NCBI RefSeq assembly: GCF_014651595.1
Contig: NZ_BMXE01000002.1
Span: 496,001-560,000 of the forward strand
DNA length: 64,000 nt
Source: Pseudovibrio japonicus
GTDB lineage: Bacteria > Pseudomonadota > Alphaproteobacteria > Rhizobiales > Stappiaceae
Reading direction: 5' to 3'
Positions 56,959 to 64,000 of this stretch are shown here, piece after piece. Both the position numbers and the translations under genes were made by a program. The notes below the pieces were generated by a model, which worked only from the letters and a program-made list of their open reading frames with translations, ran no database searches and had not been told where the DNA came from. The stretch's first letter is position 1, and each line of letters starts with the position of its first letter.

Positions 56959-57978
56959 TCACTCGGAATTGGTGTTGTCATTGTCATAGATCGTCGGTAC
57001 CCCTACCGAACCCAGCCATTCGGTGATTGCGTTTGCGACGAGAAGGTTGTTCTCAGGGTTGGTAATGTCGCCTGCAATGACGTGATGGCTTGGCCCTGCA
57101 GACTCTGTGATCAGCAGGCGATGTTTGGGAGCGCCCCAGTTCTCGAAATATTTTGCGGTGGTCTGTTCATCTGCAGTTTGGTCTCGGATGTCGTAGATGA
57201 ACATGGCAGGGATGGTTGCGTCCGCTGCGTCCAGACTGCCAACAAGCTTTACTGTTTCGGCGAGAGGAAGGAGTGCTGTTGCTGGGTAAGCGTTGGTCCA
57301 TGCATAGATCTCCTCGAAGGTGGCGTTGGGGTCTGCAACGCGGTACTGGCCGATGATGATCGGGGTGTAAAACTCCGCAAAAGGGTAGGTCAGAAGGGAG
57401 GTTCCTGAGGCTGCGAGCTGGAAGACCGGAGAGATGAGCACGATTGCTTCAACCTGGTCTTTTAGTGCGTGGTCGGTCAGGTCCATCCACGCTGTGAGGG
57501 TGCCGCCGAATGAAGTGCCTATGACGATGACTTTGTCACCAAGCATCTTTCCGACGGCCAGAGCTTCCGCCAATGCATTGAAATAGTCATCAACTGTGGG
57601 TTCGCCCATAGCGGCTGGAGTGCGGGCATGACCGGGAAGGCGGGTGTAATATAGATTGGCCTGAATGGAGCTGGCGACCAGATCAGGAACAGGGCGGATT
57701 TCGTCTTTACTGGCGGAAAAGCCATGCATGTAGATGACTGCATACTCTGTTTTGTCTCTGGTATCGGGGTTGTGCCAGATAATTTGCTTTTCTAGACCGG
57801 GCTTAATATCTGAAAAACTACCTTCTTCCCGGGCGAGGTATGCTGCGGGATCCTGACCGATTTCACTTGCGTTGAATGTGATTGAGGGAGAAACGTAGGT
57901 GTTGTTCCAATAAATCAGAAATACAGCAACTAGAACAATAACAGATAGTAAAATCAGAAGCTTAGATCTCAACTGCAT
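56959..57978 (-). CDS. Membrane-anchored alpha/beta hydrolase, paralogue B
   Basis: From the ATG preceded by AAGAGGCG this is 339 residues; an ATG ten codons upstream is also in frame. An N-terminal anchor (LLILLSVIVLVAVFLIYW) precedes the hydrolase domain. The oxyanion region is VIYMHGFSASKDEIRPVPD, the nucleophile elbow is the standard GTSFGGT, and the probable catalytic His is in GPSHHVIAGD. It is the intact-looking member of the pair with 55909-56892. The function is unknown; serine esterase activity is a reasonable inference. Confidence 0.82.
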   Translation of the reverse strand: MQLRSKLLILLSVIVLVAVFLIYWNNTYVSPSITFNASEIGQDPAAYLAREEGSFSDIKPGLEKQIIWHNPDTRDKTEYAVIYMHGFSASKDEIRPVPDLVASSIQANLYYTRLPGHARTPAAMGEPTVDDYFNALAEALAVGKMLGDKVIVIGTSFGGTLTAWMDLTDHALKDQVEAIVLISPVFQLAASGTSLLTYPFAEFYTPIIIGQYRVADPNATFEEIYAWTNAYPATALLPLAETVKLVGSLDAADATIPAMFIYDIRDQTADEQTTAKYFENWGAPKHRLLITESAGPSHHVIAGDITNPENNLLVANAITEWLGSVGVPTIYDNDNTNSE

Positions 57979-58094
57979 CGTTACAACGCCTCTTTTTTCG
58001 CTGATCATGCGTCAGCCTGGCAGGAAACCGGGTGCACTTGTCAGTTTTCCCTTTTATCCCAGCTTATACAATCTCTAGGAAATGGCAGTTTTGC

Positions 58095-58123
58095 TTGACT
58101 CAGCATCTGTATTCTCGTAGATA
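58095..58123 (+). promoter_or_regulatory. Sigma-70-type promoter upstream of ffh
   Basis: TTGACT (58095-58100), a 17-base spacer and TAGATA (58118-58123) match the housekeeping promoter pattern. The next strong signal downstream is a terminator at 58203-58238, not a gene. Confidence 0.6.
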
Positions 58124-58129
58124 CCGCAC

Positions 58130-58238
58130 CTAACTCCTTCTATATGAATTTTGGAGCCACTGACTGGGACCCGAAAAGGTATAAAGAGATCCCGGAGGTC
58201 AACACCCGACAGCGCGATGCGCCCTCGGGTGATTTTTT
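58130..58238 (+). ncRNA. Candidate small RNA between hydrolase B and ffh
   Basis: An RNA of about 109 nt is predicted between the promoter at 58095-58123 and a Rho-independent terminator: CACCCGA (58203-58209), an inner GCGC-GAT-GCGC hairpin, TCGGGTG (58225-58231) and then ATTTTTT. Upstream, CTGGGA and TCCCGG can form a second stem and CTCC/GGAG a third. No ORF is present. The alternative is a leader or attenuator of ffh, since ACCCGA also occurs at 58169-58174 and could compete for the terminator arm. The rest of the 58009-58366 gap shows only a second weak promoter (TTGACT near 58269) and AAAGGAACG before ffh. Confidence 0.5.
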
Positions 58239-58366
58239 GCTATGTGCTTTTGATTTGCCGTGGCAATTTTGACTGGGTGACACCAAATTCATTAAGGAAC
58301 GAGTGTACAGCGCCAGAGAGTTTATTTTCGGGCGTTTGTGCAGAAACGAGATTTTAAAGGAACGAC

Positions 58367-59923
58367 ATGTTCGATAATCTGTCAGATCGCCTAGGCGGCA
58401 TTCTAGATAAGCTCACAAAACGTGGTGCGCTTTCTGAATCCGATGTTAGTGAAGCGCTTCGTGAAGTTCGCCGCGCACTCATTGAGGCTGATGTGGCATT
58501 GCCGATCGTGCGTTCTTTCACCGACAAGGTGAAGCATCGCGCTGTTGGTGCTGAGGTTGTTAAGTCCATTAAGCCGGGTCAGATGGTCGTCAAGATCGTG
58601 CATGACCAGCTGGTGGAAATGCTCGGTGAAGAATCCCATCCGATCGACCTGAACGCTCCGGCTCCGGTTTGCATTATGATGGTTGGTCTGCAGGGGGCGG
58701 GTAAAACCACCGCAACTGGCAAGATTGCACGTCGTCTAACACAGCGTGACAAACGTAAAGTTTTGATGGCTTCTCTTGATACGCGCCGCCCGGCAGCGCA
58801 GGAGCAGCTGAGAGTTCTGGGTGAACAGAACGAAATTGATACACTTCCTATCATCGAAGGGCAGCAGCCAGTTGATATCGCAAAGCGCGCGCTGAATGCA
58901 GCGAAGCTTGGCGGTTATGACGTTGTCATGCTCGATACAGCGGGTCGTGGTCACATTGATGAGCCTCTCATGGTGGAGATGGAGCAGATCAAAGCTGCCT
59001 CCAACCCGCATGAAGTTCTGCTTGTTGCCGATGCTCTGACTGGTCAGGACGCTGTAAATCTGGCGAAGAACTTTGATGAGCGCTGCTCCATCACAGGTAT
59101 TATGCTGACCCGTATGGATGGTGATGGTCGCGGTGGTGCTGCTCTTTCCATGCGTGCTGTTACCGGCAAGCCGATCAAGCTGATTGGTACCGGTGAAAAA
59201 TCTGAGGATCTTGAAGACTTCCATCCAAAGCGTATTGCTGATCGCATCCTTGGCATGGGCGACATTGTCTCGCTCGTTGAAAAGGCTGCTGAAGCGATTG
59301 ATGCGGAACAAGCCGCAGAGATGGCTCGGAAGATGCAGAAGGGTCACTTTGACCTGAACGATCTTTCTGAACAGCTGAAGCAGATGGAAAAGATGGGTGG
59401 AATGTCCGGCATGATGGGCATGCTTCCGGGTGTTGGCAAAATGAAGAAGCAGCTCGCAGCAGCCAACCTTGATGAGAACATGTTCAAGCGCCAGATGGCG
59501 ATCATCTCCTCTATGACCAAGCAGGAACGTGCCAAGCCTGAACTGCTGAAAGCAAGCCGCAAGAAGCGTATTGCTGCCGGTTCTGGGGTACAGGTTGCTG
59601 AAGTTAACAAGCTTTTGAAGATGCACCGCCAGATGGCCGATATGATGAAGGCCATGGGTAAGGGAAAAGGCAAGGGCATGCTTGGCAAGATGATGGGCGC
59701 TATGGGTGGCGGTATGCCAGGCATGGGCGGCGGAATGCCTAACATTGACCCTAAAGCTCTTGAGCAGATGGCCAAGTCCGGTCAGCTGCCAGGCGGTATG
59801 GAACTGCCAAAAGGATTACCGGGCGGTGGGCTTCCCGGGGGATTGCCAGGAGCTGGCGGCCCTAAATTGCCCGGACTTGGTGGCGCACCTGGTTTGCCAG
59901 GGCTCGGCAAGGGGAAAAAGTAA
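58367..59923 (+). CDS. ffh: Signal recognition particle protein Ffh
   Basis: Ffh with 4.5S RNA targets membrane proteins to FtsY and the translocon. The 518-residue protein has the N domain, the GTPase domain (GLQGAGKTTATGKIARRL near residue 107, DTAGRG, TRMDGDGRGG) and the methionine-rich M domain after about residue 330 (including GGMSGMMGMLPG). The C-terminal tail is rich in Gly, Pro and Met (residues about 440-518). No 4.5S RNA gene is visible in the window. It heads the ffh-aroQ-rpsP-rimM-trmD-rplS run. Confidence 0.97.
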   Translation: MFDNLSDRLGGILDKLTKRGALSESDVSEALREVRRALIEADVALPIVRSFTDKVKHRAVGAEVVKSIKPGQMVVKIVHDQLVEMLGEESHPIDLNAPAPVCIMMVGLQGAGKTTATGKIARRLTQRDKRKVLMASLDTRRPAAQEQLRVLGEQNEIDTLPIIEGQQPVDIAKRALNAAKLGGYDVVMLDTAGRGHIDEPLMVEMEQIKAASNPHEVLLVADALTGQDAVNLAKNFDERCSITGIMLTRMDGDGRGGAALSMRAVTGKPIKLIGTGEKSEDLEDFHPKRIADRILGMGDIVSLVEKAAEAIDAEQAAEMARKMQKGHFDLNDLSEQLKQMEKMGGMSGMMGMLPGVGKMKKQLAAANLDENMFKRQMAIISSMTKQERAKPELLKASRKKRIAAGSGVQVAEVNKLLKMHRQMADMMKAMGKGKGKGMLGKMMGAMGGGMPGMGGGMPNIDPKALEQMAKSGQLPGGMELPKGLPGGGLPGGLPGAGGPKLPGLGGAPGLPGLGKGKK

Positions 59924-60241
59924 TTGAGCGAGATCGACAAGACAGAAGAAGCCAAGAAAGTTCTTGGAGGACTTCGTTCCAGCATCGACAACATTGACGC
60001 TGCTTTGGTGCATATGTTGGCTGAACGATTTCGCTGCACACAGGCTGTTGGGGAGCTGAAGGCGACCCATGGTCTTCCACCGGCTGACCCGGCCCGTGAA
60101 AAACTTCAGATTGAGCGTCTGCGCCGTCTAGCGCAAGAGTCCAATCTTGATCCTGACTTTGCTGAAAAATTCCTGAACTTCATTGTGAAGGAAGTCATTC
60201 GGCATCATGAAGCTATTGCTGCTGAACACAGCACAGACTGA
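59924..60241 (+). CDS. Chorismate mutase (AroQ type)
   Basis: This 105-residue all-helical protein converts chorismate to prephenate for Phe and Tyr. The conserved pattern LRSSIDNIDAALVHMLAERFR, then AVGELKATHGLP and FIVKEVIRHHE, fits the AroQ fold, with Arg and Lys residues lining the active site. It starts with TTG immediately after the ffh stop codon (no gap), preceded by AAGGGG in the ffh 3' end, so translation is probably coupled. Confidence 0.88.
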   Translation: MSEIDKTEEAKKVLGGLRSSIDNIDAALVHMLAERFRCTQAVGELKATHGLPPADPAREKLQIERLRRLAQESNLDPDFAEKFLNFIVKEVIRHHEAIAAEHSTD

Positions 60242-60261
60242 ATACCTAGGAGTAACAAACA

Positions 60262-60654
60262 ATGGCTACAAAAATTCGCCTGGCACGCGGTGGTGCTAAG
60301 AAGCGTCCTTTCTACCGCATCGTTATCGCAGACGTTCGTTCCCCACGTGACGGCCGTTTCATTGAAGTTGTAGGTCGCTACAACCCAATGCTGCCTAAAG
60401 ACGCTGAAAACCGCGTTGAGCTTAACGAAGAGCGCATCCAGCATTGGCTCGGTCACGGCGCAAAGCCAACCGACCGCGTACACCGCTTCCTTGATGCTGC
60501 TGGCCTGCTGAAGCGTGAGCCACGCAACAACCCTAACAAAGCGAAACTGGGCAAGAAAGCTCAGGAGCGCCTTGACGAGAAGCTGGCTGCAGAAGCTGAA
60601 GCAAAAGCTGCTGCTGAAGAAGCAGCTGCAGAAGCAGCAGAAGCTTCCGAATAA
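60262..60654 (+). CDS. rpsP: 30S ribosomal protein S16
   Basis: S16 is needed for 30S assembly. The 130-residue protein opens [20 protein letters not shown], as in all S16, with an alphaproteobacterial Ala/Glu-rich C-terminal tail (about residues 95-130). An AGGAG ribosome site precedes the ATG. Confidence 0.98.
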   Translation: MATKIRLARGGAKKRPFYRIVIADVRSPRDGRFIEVVGRYNPMLPKDAENRVELNEERIQHWLGHGAKPTDRVHRFLDAAGLLKREPRNNPNKAKLGKKAQERLDEKLAAEAEAKAAAEEAAAEAAEASE

Positions 60655-60691
60655 GATAAGCGACCTGATCTGAGAAGAGGAGATGCCGGTA

Positions 60692-61264
60692 ATGGCAAAT
60701 AGGCCTGAAGACCGCATTCTAATGGCTCAGATCGGGGCTGCTCACGGAATACGTGGAGAAGTGCGGGTCAAGCCATTCGGTGATGACCCGCTTTCTTTTG
60801 GCGATTATGGTAAGCTGGAAAGCGAAGACGGTAGTCGCAAATTTAAAGTGAAGCGGGCGCGCGTTCAGAAAAACGTGGTGGTGACCAAGTTTGAAGGCGT
60901 GAATGACCGCAATGAAGCTGAAGCCTTAAATGGCGTGAAGCTTTACATTCCTCGTGAGCGTCTTCCAGAAACGGAAGATGAGGATGAGTTTTACCATTCT
61001 GATCTCATCGGCCTGAAGGCGATTGATGAGAACAAAGAGCAGATTGGTACAGTTCTGGCTCTGTTAGACTTTGGAGCTGGCGATCTTATCGAAATCGCTC
61101 CCAAGTCCGGGAGATCTCTGATGTTCCCGTTTACGAAGGCTGTTGTGCCTGTCATTAATCTCGAAGAAGGTTTTGTGGAGGTTCACGCTCCTGAAGGCTT
61201 TTATGAGGAAGGCGAAAAAGAGCCGGAAGACGGTTCTGAGCACAAGCCGAAAGCAACAAACTGA
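60692..61264 (+). CDS. rimM: Ribosome maturation factor RimM
   Basis: RimM binds S19 during 30S maturation. The 190-residue protein has the RimM N-domain (RILMAQIGAAHGIRGEVRVKPF) and a PRC-barrel domain (DLIGLKAIDENKEQIGTV to FPFTKAVVP). The ATG at 60692 is chosen because GAGGAG ends 9 bases upstream; the ATG at 60683 directly abuts that site. Confidence 0.94.
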   Translation: MANRPEDRILMAQIGAAHGIRGEVRVKPFGDDPLSFGDYGKLESEDGSRKFKVKRARVQKNVVVTKFEGVNDRNEAEALNGVKLYIPRERLPETEDEDEFYHSDLIGLKAIDENKEQIGTVLALLDFGAGDLIEIAPKSGRSLMFPFTKAVVPVINLEEGFVEVHAPEGFYEEGEKEPEDGSEHKPKATN

Positions 61265-61341
61265 ATCTCTTTTCCTAGCTACGTTGACTTAGGGCCAGCA
61301 CTTTAGCATCATCGATCAAATATTTTATTAGTTTAGGTAAA

Positions 61342-61560
61342 ATGATGCTTAGTCTATTGGTGATGCTCGGTTTTTTTGGGGCTGCCTTTTTCCTGCTTAT
61401 GGGTGCCATGTTTTGTATGCGCCTTTTCGCAGCAAAGAGTCGGGAAGAATTTATGTTTTCTCTCCGCTCGGCGTTTCGCTTCTGGCTCTATGGGTTAGCG
61501 ATTATTGCGGTCGGTACAGGTGCTGTGTTTCTATTTGGGGAAACTGAGTTTATTTCGTGA
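61342..61560 (+). CDS. Small two-helix membrane protein between rimM and trmD (first)
   Basis: A 72-residue protein with two hydrophobic segments (MLGFFGAAFFLLMGAMFCM and WLYGLAIIAVGTGAVFLFG) joined by a charged loop (RLFAAKSREEFMFSLR). No family is recognised. It is followed by a second small membrane protein and then trmD on the same strand. Such genes are not part of the usual rpsP-rimM-trmD-rplS operon. Confidence 0.65.
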   Translation: MMLSLLVMLGFFGAAFFLLMGAMFCMRLFAAKSREEFMFSLRSAFRFWLYGLAIIAVGTGAVFLFGETEFIS

Positions 61561-61575
61561 GGGCTGAGGTGCGAA

Positions 61576-61803
61576 TTGATTGCTATCTTTGAGTTTCTCA
61601 AATCCGTTGCAGTTTGGGCGGCGTTTATACTATTTGGGTTTGCAATCTATCGCCTCCTCAAAGCGCCATCTGATGATGTATTTCGCTTACGTCTTAATTG
61701 GTTACGTACATTGACCGTTGTTTCATTTGTGGTCGGAGTTGGATTGGTTGTTTTTGAAGTCATATTTATTGACGAGCTTTTTTTCAGAGCAGACTTGCGT
61801 TAA
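61576..61803 (+). CDS. Small two-helix membrane protein between rimM and trmD (second)
   Basis: A 75-residue protein with two hydrophobic segments (VAVWAAFILFGFAIYRLL and LTVVSFVVGVGLVVFEVIF) and a basic middle (RLRLNWLR). The start would be TTG at 61576, since no ATG lies in the frame; GAGG lies a few bases upstream. Its size and topology resemble the preceding gene, with an acidic-basic loop between helices, but no clear sequence similarity is seen. It ends 38 bases before trmD. Confidence 0.55.
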   Translation: MIAIFEFLKSVAVWAAFILFGFAIYRLLKAPSDDVFRLRLNWLRTLTVVSFVVGVGLVVFEVIFIDELFFRADLR

Positions 61804-61841
61804 TGCAAACGCGTCGAGATAACCAATAAAGCAGGATTACC

Positions 61842-62546
61842 ATGAGCTTTCGCGCCTCCATTTTGACGCTGTACCCTGAGATGTTTCCGGGAAATCTTGG
61901 TATGAGCATGTCTGGGCGTGCGTTGGAGCGTGGGGATTGGTCTCTGACCGCAAAGAATATTCGCGATTATGCAACTGACAAACATCGTTCTGTCGATGAT
62001 ACGCCAGCTGGTGGCGGGGCTGGGATGGTGCTGCGTCCTGATATTCTCGGCAAAGCAATCGACGATGTGACGGAAGAGGGCGATACGCGTCCACGTCTGC
62101 TGATGAGCCCGCGTGGGAAGCCGTTTACGCAGGCTAGAGCGCGTGAGCTGGCGGATGGTCCCGGCGTTATCATTGTCTGTGGTCGCTTTGAAGGGGTGGA
62201 CGAGCGCGTCATTGAAGGCCGTCAGCTCGAAGAAGTCTCCATTGGCGATTACATTTTGTCTGGTGGAGAAGTTGCCGCGCACGTGGTGCTGGATAGTATT
62301 GTACGCTTGATACCGGGCGTTATGGGCAACAAAGAGAGCGGTGAAACGGAAAGTTTCGAGAACGGATTGCTGGAGCACCCGCACTATACCCGTCCGGTAG
62401 ACTTTGAGGGCCGGGAAATCCCCGCTGTTCTTAAAAGCGGCAATCATAAATTGATTGATCAGTGGCGTTTGGAGCTCTCTGAGAAGATTACTGAAGCACG
62501 GCGTCCAGATCTTTGGCAGAAATACTTAAAAAATAACCGTGGGTAG
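61842..62546 (+). CDS. trmD: tRNA (guanine(37)-N1)-methyltransferase TrmD
   Basis: TrmD methylates G37 of tRNAs to prevent frameshifting. It is a SPOUT-fold enzyme of 234 residues with the knot motifs [24 protein letters not shown] and GDYILSGGE, and the C-terminal [14 protein letters not shown]. An AGGA ribosome site precedes the ATG. Confidence 0.97.
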   Translation: MSFRASILTLYPEMFPGNLGMSMSGRALERGDWSLTAKNIRDYATDKHRSVDDTPAGGGAGMVLRPDILGKAIDDVTEEGDTRPRLLMSPRGKPFTQARARELADGPGVIIVCGRFEGVDERVIEGRQLEEVSIGDYILSGGEVAAHVVLDSIVRLIPGVMGNKESGETESFENGLLEHPHYTRPVDFEGREIPAVLKSGNHKLIDQWRLELSEKITEARRPDLWQKYLKNNRG

Positions 62547-62748
62547 GGCGTTTTCTACAATTTTTTCATGACAAATCTAGAAAAATCGGCTAAACCCGCG
62601 CCGACCGGAGTGGAATCTGTCTAGCGTTTACCGTTAGGGTCTTAGTTCCACTTCACTTCCCGGCATGATGCCAAGGTTTGGTGAATTCGTCCCGATGGCT
62701 GGACCATTAGGGGACGCTCTGACCAAGATTAAAATGGAAGAAACTGCC

Positions 62749-63210
62749 ATGAATATCATTGAGCAGCTCAACGCCGAAGAAATGGCGCGCATCGAAGAGA
62801 AGCGTAAGCTTCCTGAGTTCTCCCCAGGTGACACCGTACGTGTTCTCGTACGCGTTACTGAAGGTACTCGTACCCGTGTGCAGGCCTATGAAGGCGTATG
62901 CATCGCACGCTCCGGCGGCGGCATCAACGAAAGCTTCACCGTTCGTAAGATCTCTTACGGCGAAGGTGTAGAGCGTGTATTCCCAGTTTACAGCCCAATG
63001 GTTGAAGGTCTGGAGATTGTACGCCGCGGTAAAGTACGCCGTGCGAAACTCTACTACCTGCGTGAACGTCGCGGTAAGTCCGCACGTATCGTTGAAGCTA
63101 CCAACGTACGCGCAAAGCGCCTTAATGACGAAGCTCGCGCTTCTGTTGCTGCTGCAAAAGCTGCTGCAGCTGCTGAAAAGGCTGCTGAAGCTGAAGGTTC
63201 TGCAGAGTAA
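62749..63210 (+). CDS. rplS: 50S ribosomal protein L19
   Basis: L19 lies at the 30S-50S interface. From the conserved start [20 protein letters not shown] it has 153 residues; longer frames back to 62665 are open but unconserved. The core [22 protein letters not shown] and [18 protein letters not shown] are typical, with an Ala-rich C-terminal tail. The 202-base gap after trmD has no ORF and may carry a leader. A strong terminator follows. Confidence 0.97.
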   Translation: MNIIEQLNAEEMARIEEKRKLPEFSPGDTVRVLVRVTEGTRTRVQAYEGVCIARSGGGINESFTVRKISYGEGVERVFPVYSPMVEGLEIVRRGKVRRAKLYYLRERRGKSARIVEATNVRAKRLNDEARASVAAAKAAAAAEKAAEAEGSAE

Positions 63211-63238
63211 GATTTACTCTCAAGCCTCTATGGTTTCC

Positions 63239-63270
63239 AAAACCCCGCTGAGTAATCGGCGGGGTTTTTT
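63239..63270 (+). terminator. Intrinsic terminator after rplS
   Basis: A 13-bp stem (AAAACCCCGCTGA / TCGGCGGGGTTTT, one T-G pair) with a 4-base loop is followed by a T run. It closes the ffh-rplS unit. Confidence 0.92.
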
Positions 63271-63398
63271 GTGTTCAGAGAACATCTTCAGTCCCGGTAT
63301 AAGCCTTCAGATTGGATAGGGATACCGTCAACTTATTTGCTGTAGGATGCTGCGAGACGAGGTAGGCAGATGCTTAGGAAAGGGAGACTTGAGAAGGA

Positions 63399-64000
63399 AT
63401 GGTGATCGCATTTATCATCGTTTTTGTCGGGGGGCTGGGCGTCTACGCTGTGTTTGTCGAGCCGTTGCTCTCTCCGAAGGTGACCCGACACAAGGTTGTT
63501 GTGTCTCCTGAGGCGCTTGGGCAGCAACCCGTGCGCATTGCTGTTCTGACGGACCTGCACGCGTGCTGGCCATGGATGCGGCCAAAGCGAATAAGCGGCA
63601 TTGTGGACCGTGTGAACGGGCTGGAAGCTGATCTAGTTGCTCTTCTCGGTGATTATCACACTGCCATGCACCCTCCTTTTGCAAAACCACTGGCAACTGC
63701 TTCGCATTGGGCGCAGCCGATGGAGCGACTGACCGCTCCTTTGGGTGCCTTCGGTGTGCTTGGCAACCATGACTGGCTCGAGGGTGGTGAGGATGCCAGA
63801 GACGCTCTGGAAGCTCACGGCGTGACTATTCTGGAGAATAGGGCTCTGCGGGTCTCAATACGTGGGAACTCCCACATCTGGCTCATAGGGCTTGGGGATC
63901 AGTATGGAGATGCCTGTCAGATACATGGAATGGGTCGGCGGGATGACCTTGAGGCTGCCTTAAGTCAGGTTGAGGATGACAAGGCGCCACGTATTTTGCT
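63399..64000 (+). CDS. Metallophosphoesterase, YkuE/YaeI-like (3'-truncated by window edge)
   Basis: The frame is open from the ATG at 63399, preceded by GAAGGA, to the window end, giving about 200 residues. An N-terminal hydrophobic segment (IAFIIVFVGGLGVYAVFV) suggests a membrane anchor. The calcineurin-like metal motifs are TDLHACW, LLGDYH and LGNHDWLEGG. The family cleaves phosphoesters, in some members of lipid precursors such as UDP-diacylglucosamine; the substrate here is unknown. Confidence 0.88.
   Translation, partial: MVIAFIIVFVGGLGVYAVFVEPLLSPKVTRHKVVVSPEALGQQPVRIAVLTDLHACWPWMRPKRISGIVDRVNGLEADLVALLGDYHTAMHPPFAKPLATASHWAQPMERLTAPLGAFGVLGNHDWLEGGEDARDALEAHGVTILENRALRVSIRGNSHIWLIGLGDQYGDACQIHGMGRRDDLEAALSQVEDDKAPRIL

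Noticed and set aside
58009-58366. 4.5S SRP RNA gene next to ffh
   Set aside because: The conserved GGAAGGAAGCAGCC-type loop of 4.5S RNA is absent, so the candidate RNA here is something else.

Overview
This is 64 kb of chromosome from an alphaproteobacterium with moderate GC. Gene content and order (irr-fabA-fabB-fabI, ffh-aroQ-rpsP-rimM-trmD-rplS, leuS-lptE-holA, mnmE-mnmG-rsmG-parA-parB, and a PPSR gene divergent from hemE) point to the Hyphomicrobiales/Stappiaceae side of the class. A Pseudovibrio-like marine genus is my best guess (inference from gene order and base composition, not tested). There is no integrase, transposase, tRNA, rRNA or CRISPR array.

Layout. 1-8.2 kb: 3' part of glnD, murJ, trpS, then trpA-accD-folC. 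8.3-12.4 kb: cysK, a HAD phosphatase and dut on the minus strand, a LigB-type dioxygenase, and a 758-base gene-free stretch with a REP-like palindrome pair. 12.4-20.2 kb: mutS divergent from maeB, a small SH3 protein, then trpF-trpB. 20.3-28 kb: an Ada-like repair protein, a DUF2244 protein and nth, the irr/fabABI locus, an SH3 protein and a 2-hydroxyacid dehydrogenase. 28-32 kb: the leftward PPSR-maf-aroE-coaE-dnaQ operon. 32-35 kb: rightward hemE-hemJ-rho. The gap between PPSR and hemE has the position and content expected of a Caulobacter-type chromosome origin. 35-43.4 kb: accessory genes inserted between rho and mnmE: a DUF2867 protein, a thioesterase, eight tandem GNAT acetyltransferase units and a DUF255 thioredoxin-domain protein. 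43.5-49.5 kb: mnmE-mnmG-rsmG-parA-parB, with one perfect parS site and several variants nearby. 50-55 kb: an unknown membrane protein, then holA, lptE and leuS leftward. 55-64 kb: a YggS protein, two tandem membrane-anchored hydrolases, a candidate small RNA, the ffh-to-rplS translation operon and the start of a metallophosphoesterase.

The most unusual points are: (1) the head-to-tail array of eight GNAT genes with a near-constant 583-base period and an invariant 8-base ATG/TGA overlap at each of the seven junctions, one unit carrying two in-frame stop codons; (2) tryptophan genes split so that trpA-accD-folC lies about 10 kb upstream of trpF-trpB, the reverse of the usual order, with TrpA carrying Glu where the catalytic Asp60 is expected; (3) a candidate oriC with five GANTC sites in 230 bases and a parS cluster 9-15 kb away; (4) an orphan promoter plus terminator upstream of ffh that predicts a small RNA of about 110 nt.
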